In this document: in pieces, positions 1 to 9,252 of the stretch
Numbering within the stretch: position 1 is the stretch's first letter
Layout of the letters: each line of letters begins with the position of its first letter
Assembly: GCF_030247195.1 (NCBI RefSeq)
Contig: NC_080671.1
Span: 299,719,934 to 299,783,933 of the forward strand
Reading direction: 5' to 3'
Length of the DNA stretch: 64,000 nucleotides
From: Topomyia yanbarensis
Taxonomy: Eukaryota > Arthropoda > Insecta > Diptera > Culicidae
Notes under the pieces: model-generated
Told to the model about the DNA's origin: nothing
Seen by the model: the letters and a program-made list of their open reading frames with translations, nothing else
Databases searched by the model: none
Program-made: the position numbers and the translations under genes

Positions 1-136
1 AAATCGATTTTTTGCATCCGATCTTTTTGGCTCGATGTTTGACAACACCGATCTTTCTGCATATGTTTGCTGAGTAGACCAGCCTACGTACTTTTGCAGG
101 ATGGATCAGATGAATAGACTTCTGCGTTGCTTCAAC

Positions 137-149
137 AACTGTGTATGTC
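137..149 (+). repeat. Target-site duplication of element A, 5' copy
   Basis: AACTGTGTATGTC is repeated exactly at 12,341-12,353, directly after the A-rich tail of element A. The bases beyond (ATAA here, GTAA there) nearly match too. The empty site would read straight across into GTAATTATGATTGCC. Confidence 0.85.
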
Positions 150-344
150 ATAACAGTTTTTGCAACCGGCCGAGATGGTTGTGCCTCCAGGTGGAAGGTT
201 TTGTTCTCGAGAGAGTGACGGAGTGCGGACGCTGTATGCGTTTTTGTGGGAGAGAGAGACCAGTTTGTTAAGTGTGAGTCGACAGTTTATACGTCGGAGG
301 CGTGGTCAACGGCATCCTCGACAAGTGGTGTTTTGACAGCAAAC

Positions 345-706
345 CGCGGTTAGACGAATTTGCCTACCGCGGTGGCAGAAATCGACAGTGATCGTGGATG
401 TACACACAGAAAAAATATATTGTATTGGTGTCGTCAAGCAATTCTAATCGACGAGAGGGGAAGCGTCACAGGTAGACCCATACGCTCTATTTGTCTACCG
501 CAGAAGTGGTACGACGAATAAGGAAAACAAGTGGCACCGAAAAGTGCCGCATCGACAGTGGGATTTTCGCAGCAAGCGACAGGTAGCCACATTTGTCTAC
601 CACAGTGGTGGAAACGGAGAGAGCGCGCTTGTGGTGGTGATACCGACGAGAAGCTTAACCGGGGAGAGTTTTGAAGTGTTGCAGGTAGGCCTATTTCTCT
701 ACTGAA
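345..706 (+). repeat. Four degenerate repeats in the 5' UTR of element A
   Basis: Related units sit at about 345-373, 469-503, 581-606 and 682-706, spaced 101-124 bp. Each contains a version of GGTAGNC followed after a short gap by TTTGYCTACC, so the second and third can form small hairpins (GGTAGAC with GTCTACC; GGTAG with CTACC). ATCGACAGTG recurs between units, at about 389 and 552. Nothing like this is visible in the shorter 5' UTR of element B. Such arrays can be promoter monomers or RNA structures; which applies here is unknown. Confidence 0.6.
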
Positions 707-852
707 GAAGCAACGCGACGAAGAAGGACAGCAAGTGTCACATTGTCAAACAACGGGCACCGAGTTTACAACGTAACACATGAGGTGTGTTCTACCGGTA
801 TAACAGGTATATTTTTTATTCCTTTTTGTGATAGTTTTTCTTGCTAGGTAAA

Positions 853-2164
853 ATGGATGAGGAGATGGGAGAACGAGTAACAGACCCTCCCCCTAAGCCT
901 TCTGCTGAAAACGTAAACCCGATTAGAATTAAAATTTACCCAGAGTCGTCAACGGGACCATGGATTGTTTTTATTAGGCGTAAAGTAAAGGCGCTAAATA
1001 TCTCAAATTTCGAAAGATTTGACTTCGCGATTCTCGGATGTAAAAGAGATCGTCAAAGTTAATAAAGATAAAATACGCATTGTCGTTGGTAGTCTCAAAC
1101 AAGCCAATGCAATTGCTTCTTGCGAGCTTTTTACGCGTGAGTATAGAGCGTATATTCCTTCAAAGGAAATTGAAATTGATGGGGTCATCACAGAATCGAG
1201 TTTGACTGTTGATGACTTAATTAAGCATGGGGTTGGTCGTTTCAAAGACACTATACTTAAAGACGTAAAGATACTTGAATGCAAGCAATTGCATTCAGTA
1301 TCACACGAAGGAGATAAAAAAGTTTATCGACTGTCTGACTCGTTTCGAGTGACTTTCGCTAGGTCTGCGTTGCCCAACTATGTCATTATCGATAAGATTC
1401 GTCTCCCTGTTCGCCTTTTTATCCCTCGTGTTATGAATTGTCTTAATTGTAAACAGCTTGGCCACACAGCCACTTACTGTTCCAATAAAGCACGGTGTGG
1501 CAAATGTGGGGGTTCTCATCAAGAGGATACATGCAATGAAAATTCAGAAAAATGTTTAATGTGCGGAGAAAACTCGCATGAGCTCCCTGCATGCCCCATT
1601 TATAAATTGCGCGAGGATAAAATTAAACGATCCTTGAAGGAGAGGTCTAAGCGCTCCTATGCAGAAATGTTGAAAAATGCTACCCCTAAACCCATCTTCT
1701 TAGAAAACACTTACACATCTCTATTTTCGGAACAGTCTGACTCTGACGGAGCGTGCGAAGGTACATCATTTGTTTTACCCGGAAATTCCAGAAAAAGAAA
1801 ACAGTCTTCTTTTCCCAAGCTGCCAAGCAAGGGCCTTAAAATTTCTCCACCAATAGATAAACTGCGCCCAAAACCGAAAAATTCCGATTCGAAACCGAAA
1901 TCAATTCCGCCCGGTTTTGGGAACGTACAATCCAAACAGAACACCATTACTGGAAATAATAAAATTTCGACTTCCTCTGAGCCTCAGCCGGGGGTAGGAT
2001 TATTGAAATTTTCTGAAATTGTTGATTGGATTTTTAAAGCATTCAATATTTCTGAACCACTAAAGAGTATACTTTCTGCTTTCCTCCCCACAATTAGAAC
2101 ATTTTTAGAGCAGCTGATTGCTCAATGGCCCATCCTTGCAGCAATTATATCTTTCAATGGTTAA
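853..2164 (+). pseudogene. Element A ORF1 (gag-like nucleic-acid-binding protein), one frameshift
   Basis: The ATG at 853 opens a frame that begins MDEEMGERV, followed by the conserved YPESSTGPW segment. The frame is lost near 1,003 by a small indel and resumes as LTSRFSDVKE at about 1,019. The body matches element B ORF1: an RRM-like N-terminal region, then three zinc knuckles beginning CLNCKQLGHTATYC, CGKCGGSHQEDTC and CLMCGENSHELPAC. A basic, proline-rich linker and a hydrophobic C-terminal helix region (LLKFSEIVDWIFKAFN) follow. ORF1 proteins of this class bind the element RNA in the particle that returns to the nucleus. The TAA at 2,162-2,164 overlaps the start of ORF2. Confidence 0.85.
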
Positions 2165-3053
2165 TTCAACTCCTAAGGTGAAAGACTCCATCACTGTTTT
2201 ACAGTGGAATTGCAGAAGTATCATACCAAAAATTGATTCCTTAAAAATTTTACTGCATAATTTGAAATGCGATGCTTTTGCTCTATGTGAAACATGGCTT
2301 ACCTCAAACATTAATTTCAACTTAAATGATTTCAACATTATTCGCCTAGACCGAGACACCCCGTATGGAGGAGTGCTTCTAGGAATTAAAAAGTGCTATT
2401 CTTTCTATAGAATTACCATCCCCATGATTGCTGGCATTGAGGCTGTAGCAGTCCAAACGAATATTAAAAGCAAAGACATGTCTATCGCTTCTATATATAT
2501 ATACCTCCCAAAGTTCAAATTGGACAACGTCAAATTTTTGAGGTAGTGGAATCCATGGCTGCTCCGCGTCTGATACTGGGAGACTTCAACTCGCACGGAG
2601 TATTGTGGGGTTCCCTCTACAATGATAATCGATCCTCTTTGATATACAATGTTTGTGACGAATTCAATATGACAGTTTTAAATACTGGCGAAACAACACG
2701 CATCCCCAGACCTCCTGCACGTCCAAGTGCATTAGATCTATCTCTGTGCTCGACATCACTTCGGTTAGATTGCACGTGGAAGGTTGTACCTGATCCTCAC
2801 GGTAGCGATCATTTGCCAATCGTTGTTTCAATTAACAGTGAGTTAGGCCTTACGAATTCAATCAATGTTCCTTACGACTTAACACGAAATATTGATTGGA
2901 AAACATACGAAACATTAATTTCCACTTCTCTTGCTTCGACAGAAGAGCTACCCCCTACCGAAGAATATGAATTCCTAGCGGGTTTAATTATTGAAGCAGC
3001 AGAACAAGCCCAAACGAAATGCAATCCTGGAATGACAATAAATAGACGGCCCC
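2157..3053 (+). pseudogene. Element A ORF2, 5' part: apurinic-type endonuclease domain, interrupted
   Basis: The ATG at 2,157 lies inside the last codons of ORF1 (ATGGTTAA). The protein begins MVNSTPKVKD and shows the endonuclease motifs QWNCRS, CETWL, GDFNSHG and GSDHLPIVVS in order. A frameshift falls in a run of TA dinucleotides near 2,500, so the frame carrying CETWL and the one carrying GDFNSHG are offset. After residues NRRP the sequence is cut by the insertion of element B. It resumes at about 9,253 with PWWDKECSD, the same junction residues that are continuous in D. Confidence 0.88.
3041..3053 (+). repeat. Target-site duplication of element B, left copy
   Basis: AATAGACGGCCCC here recurs at 9,240-9,252 after the poly-A of element B. 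The sequence duplicated is coding sequence of element A ORF2, so removing B and one copy restores the A sequence around the junction. Confidence 0.92.
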
Positions 3054-3384
3054 AGTCTCTACGCACCGCTCGATCGAGATAGAAGTGTTTTGTTTTCGGT
3101 CTGTTGGAAAAAGAACAGTGCAGTAATCCGCGTTCAAGGTTATTTTACCATTCTCTGCCTCTTCGAGGTTTGGACTTTTATTTTCTTTTGTGCGTGTGTT
3201 AACCGTTAGGCCACATTCCTCAACCTTTTGTTCGTAAAGCGAGGATTGAACAATAACCAGCTATTTAAGCTGGACTGGTGCGTCGTGGGAAACGAGTATA
3301 CAGATAAGTGAAATCTACCTTTTTGATACCTTTACGGCTTTTTCCCGTCTGCGCGGGTGCTGACCCCGTGCGTTGACGGTGTCG

Positions 3385-4698
3385 ATGGCTTCCTCCCCGG
3401 ATGGCCAAATGGAGATCGAGTCGACTCCTAAGGCTCTCCCCCGACCCAAACAATATCCAGAGCTCTCGACCGGTCCCTTTGTGGTCTTCTTTCGGCCCAA
3501 AACAAAATCGCTGAATCTATTACAGATTTCAAAAGACCTAACGGAACGGTTCTCGGCTGTGATCGAAATAAAAAAGGTCCGCTCAGACAGGCTGAGGGTC
3601 GTGCTGACTAACTCAAAGCAGGCAAACGATATTGCTTGCTGCGAGCACTTTACGAAGGACTATCACGTGTATATTCCAGCTGTGAAAGTACAGTCTGAAG
3701 GCGTTGTCACCGATGACAGTTTGACATGCGAGGATCTGCTGCAGTACGGGGTTGGCCGTTTCAGAGACCGCTTACTTCAGCCAGTGAAAATACTCGAGTG
3801 CAAGCGTTTGCACTCAGTAGTAGTTGCGGGGGATGGTTCAAAAACGTACCCCCAATCAAACTCTTATCGGTTGACCTTCGCTGGTACCGCTTTGCCAAAT
3901 TACGTCCTCTTGCACAAGGTTCGTCTGCCTGTGCGTCTGTTTGTGCCGCGGGTCATGAATTGCACAAAGTGTAAACAATTGGGTCACACAGCCACCCATT
4001 GTAGCAATAAGGCCCGCTGTGGAAAATGCGGGGAGAATCATCTAGATGATTCGTGCAGTAAGAATGCTGAGAAGTGTCCTTACTGTGCAGAGAATCTGCA
4101 TGATATCTCGGCATGTCCCGCGTACAAACTACGCGGGGATAAACTAAAACGTTCCCTTGCTGGACGATCCGAACGTTCTTTTGCAGAAATGCTAAAGAAA
4201 GCTACACCACCAACCTCAACAAACATCTATGCTCACTTGCCTCCTAACGAGGGCGAGGCTGATGACCCACAAGAGGGAACATCTACTAGGGCGCCTAGAA
4301 GTTATAGGAAGAGGAGGAACATTTCCTCTCTTAAAGTTCGTTGTAAAGGCCAGAAGGTATCCCTTGACGGGACTCAGAAAGTCACATCTATTGGAAGTGT
4401 TGCAACCAAACCGAAGCAATTAGCTCCTGGTCTCGGAGGATTAAGCTCAGAGAAGGAGTTCCCAGCACTTCCCGGAACATCAAAAATCCCAAGTGTTCCT
4501 CTGTTTCAGTTCGAGAATAATCGCGGCACTGGAATTATCAAACTCTCGGACATTGTGGACTGGATAATAAAAACTTTCAATATAACTGATCCTATTAAAA
4601 GTCTGTTGTTAGCTTTTCTCCCTACAGTAAGAACATTTTTGAAGCAGTTGACTGCTAAATGGCCCCTCCTCTCAGCGATTGTATCCTTCGATGGCTAA
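3385..4698 (+). CDS. Element B ORF1: intact gag-like protein with three zinc knuckles (437 aa)
   Basis: The first ATG of the frame is at 3,385 (MASSPDGQME). Residues about 24-105 form an RRM-like region containing YPELSTGPFVVFF. Zinc knuckles follow at C193-x2-C-x4-H-x4-C206, C212-x2-C-x3-H-x4-C224 and C231-x2-C-x4-H-x4-C244. A basic linker (KLKRSLAGRSERS) leads to a low-complexity region and a conserved hydrophobic C-terminus from about 383, starting GIIKLSDIVDWIIKTF. The likely role is RNA binding and nuclear delivery of the retrotransposon RNP, inferred from I-factor and related ORF1 proteins. The frame has no lesion. Its stop codon overlaps the ORF2 start by 8 bp. This is the only intact ORF1 among the four copies. 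Confidence 0.92.
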   Translation: MASSPDGQMEIESTPKALPRPKQYPELSTGPFVVFFRPKTKSLNLLQISKDLTERFSAVIEIKKVRSDRLRVVLTNSKQANDIACCEHFTKDYHVYIPAVKVQSEGVVTDDSLTCEDLLQYGVGRFRDRLLQPVKILECKRLHSVVVAGDGSKTYPQSNSYRLTFAGTALPNYVLLHKVRLPVRLFVPRVMNCTKCKQLGHTATHCSNKARCGKCGENHLDDSCSKNAEKCPYCAENLHDISACPAYKLRGDKLKRSLAGRSERSFAEMLKKATPPTSTNIYAHLPPNEGEADDPQEGTSTRAPRSYRKRRNISSLKVRCKGQKVSLDGTQKVTSIGSVATKPKQLAPGLGGLSSEKEFPALPGTSKIPSVPLFQFENNRGTGIIKLSDIVDWIIKTFNITDPIKSLLLAFLPTVRTFLKQLTAKWPLLSAIVSFDG

Positions 4699-7600
4699 CT
4701 CATCGAACGAGGTCACGGATTTGATCACTGTTCTACAGTGGAATTGCAGAAGTATCATCCCGAAAATCGATTCCTTCAAAATTTTAATAAATAATTTGAG
4801 TTGCGATGCATTTGCATTATGTGAAACTTGGTTAACTTCCGACATAGATCTCAACTTCCACGACTTTAATATTATTCGCCTGGATCGAGAGACCCCCTAT
4901 GGAGGAGTGCTTTTGGGGATCAAAAAGCGCTATTCCTTCTACAGAATTAACCTTCCCTCGATAACAGGTATTGAAGTTGTCGCTTGTCAAGTAACAATCA
5001 AAGGCAAAGATCTTTGCATAGCTTCCATATATATTCCCCCCAACACCGCGATTGGGCATCGCCGGCTACATGACATCATAGAATCCCTGCCTGCACCGCG
5101 ACTAGTTTTAGGCGACTTTAACTCTCACGGTACGGAATGGGGTTGCCTTTATGATGATAACCGTTCCTCTTTAATTCACAATATTTGCGACAACTTCAAC
5201 ATGACAATTCTAAACACGGGTGAAATGACACGGATTCCTCCCCCACCAGCGCGCCCAAGCGCATTAGATTTATCCCTTTGCTCGACCTCGCTAAAGTTAG
5301 AATGCGCGTGGAAGGTAATCCCTGATCCCCACGGTAGCGACCATCTGCCGATCGTAGTCTCAATTAATAACGGCTCAAGGCCATTGGAAACAATCAATAT
5401 TTCGTATGACCTCACACGAAATATCGATTGGAAGAGCTATGCTGCCGCGATATCCGACAACATCGAATCTACTCAAGAACTTCCTCCGGAGGAAGAGTAT
5501 AGCTTTTTGGCTGGCTTGATTCTCGACAGCGCGAATCAAGCTCAGACTAAGCCAATACCCGGCGCGAACATACAAAAACGTTCTCCCAATCCCTGGTGGG
5601 ACAAAGAGTGCTCAGACGTGTACGCAGAGAAGGCCGCCTCGTTTAAGACCTTCCGGAACGACGGGTTACCCGCTAGTTTTCGACAGTACGCGACGTTAGA
5701 CAAGCGAATGAAGAGTTTGATGAAAGCCAAAAAACGCGGTTATTGGCGCCGGTTCGTCGACGGATTAACGAGAGAAACATCGATGAGCACTCTTTGGGGA
5801 ACAGCCCGACGTATGCGAAATCGAAACAGTACTAATGAGAGCGTGGAATATTCAAACCGTTGGATATTCGATTTCGCCAAGAAGGTTTGTCCGGATTCCG
5901 CCCCGGCACAGAAGATCTACCGCGCCGCGTCCCGTCACGATAACGCGAACGAAACACCTTTTTCGATGGTGGAGTTCTCACTTGCTCTCTTGTCGTGTAA
6001 CAATAAAGCTCCAGGGCCAGACAGAATCAAATTCAACTTGTTGAAGAATCTGCCAGACTCTGCCAAGAGACGCTTGTTGAACTTATTTAATAAGTTTCTT
6101 GAGGCTAACATTGTCCCACACGATTGGAGGCAAGTGAAGGTCATCGCCATCCAAAAACCAGGAAAACCAGCCTCCGACCACAATTCGTATCGACCGATCG
6201 CAATGCTATCTTGTATCCGGAAGTTGTTCGAGAAAATGATCCTATCCCGCCTCGACAATTGGGTCGAAGCAAATGGCTTACTGTCAGATACACAATTTGG
6301 CTTTCGCAAAGGCAAAGGGACGAATGATTGTCTTGCGTTGCTCTCAACCGAAATTCAAATGGCCTATGCTAGTAAAGAGCAGATGGCATCAGTGTTCCTA
6401 GATATAAAGGGGGCTTTTGATTCAGTTTCTATCAACATTCTTTCAGAGAAGCTGCACCAGCATGGTCTTTCAGCGACTTTAAACAACTTTTTACTAAACT
6501 TGTTGTCGGAAAAGCACATGCATTTTTCGCATGGTGACTTATCGACATCACGATTTAGCTACATGGGCCTTCCCCAGGGCTCATGTCTAAGCCCCCTGTT
6601 ATACAATTTCTACGTCAACGACATTGATGAATGTCTTGACAATTCCTGCACGTTAAGACAACTTGCAGACGATGGCGTGGTGTCTGTTACGGGACCCAAA
6701 GCTGTCGATCTACAAGGACCATTACAGAATACCTTGGACAATTTGTCTGCATGGGCTATTAAGCTGGGTATCGAATTCTCCACGGAGAAAACTGAGCTAG
6801 TTGTATTTTCTAGGAAGCGTGAACCAGCACAACTACAGCTTCTATTAATGGGTCAAACTATAGCTCAGGTCTTCACAGTAAAATATCTAGGGGTCTGGTT
6901 CGACTCGAAAGGTACTTGGGGATGCCATATTCGGTATCTGAAACAGAAATGCCAGCAAAGGATCAACTTTCTTCGTACAATAACCGGAACGTGGTGGGGT
7001 GCCCACCCAGGAGACCTAATTAGGTTGTATCAAACAACGATACTGTCGGTACTGGAATACGGATGCTTCTGCTTTCGATCCGCCGCGAACATACATTTCA
7101 TCAAACTCGAAAGAATTCAGTATCGTTGTTGCGTATCGCCTTAGGGTGCATGCAGTCGACCCATACGATGAGTCTCGAAGTGCTGTCGGGCGTTCTCCCG
7201 CTGAAAAATCGATTTTGGGAACTCTCATATCGATTGCTCATTCGATGCGATATTTTGAACCCGTTGGTGATTGAAAATTTCGAAAGGCTTGTTGAGCTCA
7301 ATTCTCAGACCCGTTTTATGTCCCTGTACTTTGACTACATGGCACAAAATATTAATCCTTTTTCTTACAATCCCAACCGTGTGCATTTCATAAATACTTC
7401 TGAATCTACTGTTTTCTTCGACACATCCATGAAAGATGAGATTATTGGAATTCCGGACCATATACGCCCACAAGTGGTTCCAAATATTTTTTATAATAAA
7501 TTCCGAGAAGTCGACTGTTCTAAGATGTTTTATACTGACGGATCAAACCTCGAAGGGTCCACTGGCTTCGGTATTTTCAATCAAAAGTTCACCGCCTCCT

Positions 7601-8376
7601 ACAAACTCAGTGACCCTGCTTCAGTTTACGCCGCAGAACTAGCTGCTATTCAGTATACCCTTGGAGTCATTGACACATTACCCGCAGACCATTACTTCAT
7701 CGTCTCGGATAGTCTGAGTTCTATTGACGCTATTCGCTCGATGAAACATGGAAAGCATTCCTCGTATTTTTTGGGGAAAATACGGGAGCTACTGAGTGCT
7801 TTATCTGACAAATCTTTCCAGATTACCTTGGTGTGGGTCCCTTCTCATTGCTCCATTCCGGGCAATGAGAAGGCGGACTCCTTAGCTAAGGTGGGTGCCA
7901 TTGAAGGTGACGTTTTTGAAAGACCAATTTGCTTCCACGAATTTTTCAGTATTACTCATCAGAGAACCCTCGAAAGTTGGCAAACCTCGTGGAGCAATGG
8001 GGAGCTAGGAAGGTGGCTACATTCGATAGTCCCTAAGGTATCGACGAAACCTTGGTTCAAGGGGATGGATGTGGGTCGTGACTTCATTCGTGTGATGTCC
8101 CGACTCATGGCGAACCATTACACGCTGGATGCACATCTCCGACGTATTGGGCTCGTGGAGAGTGGTATCTGCGCTTGTGGCGACGGTTATCACGATATAG
8201 AGCACATAGTCTGGGCGTGCACCGAGTACAGTTCCGCCAGGTCTCGGCTTATGGACACCCTCCGGGCCCGAGGAAGACCACCCAACGTCCCGGTTCGAGA
8301 TGTGTTGGCAAGCCGCGATGTCCTCTATATGTCCCTTATATACACCTTCATAAAAACCATCAATATCCAACTTTAA
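4691..8376 (+). pseudogene. Element B ORF2: endonuclease-RT-RNase H polyprotein, one frameshift
   Basis: The ATG at 4,691 (MANSSNEVTD) overlaps the ORF1 stop. Endonuclease motifs QWNCRS, CETWL, GDFNSHG and GSDHLP occupy residues about 16-220. RT motifs APGPDRIKFN, NSYRPIAMLS, FLDIKGAFDS, GLPQGSCLSP and QLADDGVV lie at about 440-662. The frame breaks near 7,129 (after IQYRC), where D has one more T; this frame stops at 7,144. The other frame carries the RNase H domain (YTDGS, AELAAI, VSDSLSS, PGNEKADSLAK) and a C-terminal cysteine/histidine motif starting CACGDGYHDIEH, ending with TAA at 8,374-8,376. Reading through would require a frameshift, and no slippery signal is evident, so I treat it as a mutation. 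Confidence 0.9.
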
Positions 8377-9239
8377 CTGCCCCTTTTTCCTTATCATTCT
8401 CAGAAGCGCTCTCTTCCACCTGTACCATACACCCACGATGGTTTGATGCGACTCCAAGGCGACACAAAACATCCCTGTCGAATGAGCCAACAAACACGGG
8501 ACCTAAAGCACGAACATCACACGCACAACTCGAAATGTAGCCGATCAACATCTGAGCCGCACTACGAAATCGTCTGGAGAAACCCCTGCCATCTCGAGAA
8601 CGACCACCCGGCGTCCCAGTACATGATTCTTCCTGATGAAGACCACCCTGATTCTGTAATCCATCCGTTGATCTCCCGAAGTCTGAAACTGAAATAATGT
8701 TCTCCCCCTGCCATGTTTGTCCACCCTACTTCCCCTGACTCTTATACACAGAAGTAACACCCCTTCCCCCCCCCCCCAAATATCTTCATGAAGCATTTAG
8801 CTCTTCTTGCCTTTTCTAGTTTTAACTATTATATTATATGATCTCGTTGAAAATGCCCAACTCTACTACCACATAAAATAACTCTAATTAATGTCTCCGA
8901 ATCTTTACAAAATTTAATCACGCCCTCTAATTATTTCTACTTTTAAGATAGTCGTAAAAATTTTCCCCCTTAGTTAAACATTATTTGCTCCAATAATCTC
9001 ATTGCTAAAAATGTCAAACCATATTGCCATAAAAACTAAATGACCCCTCTAATCTTACGAAAATTATACTACCCCCTTGTGTATATGTATAGCTATAAAT
9101 TAGCCTTAGTTTAATTTCAAAAATCAATATGTAAGCCCCTAGTTTTAAGTAATTTAAAATGTAAAACAAAACAAAATTGGCACCTTTAAGCTAACGCAAA
9201 CCTGCCTTATCAAATAAACGAATTGAAAAAAAAAAAAAA
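8377..9239 (+). other. 3' UTR and poly-A of element B
   Basis: Non-coding. It holds a C tract at about 8,767-8,777, an AT-rich segment, AATAAA at 9,213-9,218 and an A tract to 9,239. The terminal motif TATCAAATAAACGA is shared with D, and a close version with A, which suggests it is the region recognised for target-primed reverse transcription. Confidence 0.85.
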
Positions 9240-9252
9240 AATAGACGGCCCC

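Larger units (their letters stand above)
3054..9239 (+). mobile_element. Retrotransposon B: full-length I-superclade non-LTR element nested in A
   Basis: Begins AGTCTCTACGCACCGC directly after the left TSD and ends with AATAAA (9,213-9,218), AACGAATTG and a poly-A tract, followed by the second TSD. Layout: 5' UTR 3,054-3,384, ORF1 3,385-4,698, ORF2 4,691-8,376, 3' UTR 8,377-9,226. It is the same family as minus-strand element D, with nearly identical protein over most of ORF2. A single missing T near 7,129 is the only coding lesion I found, so the copy looks young. The 3' UTR contains a C tract at about 8,767-8,777, matched by a G tract in D. Confidence 0.93.

Noticed and set aside
7120..7145. 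Programmed frameshift in ORF2 of B
   Set aside because: D reads through without a shift and no slippery heptamer or downstream structure is evident; a one-base deletion is simpler.
8017..8493. Minus-strand frame of 158 aa over the end of element B ORF2
   Set aside because: Shadow of the RNase H and C-terminal coding region on the other strand; similar shadows occur across A, C and D.
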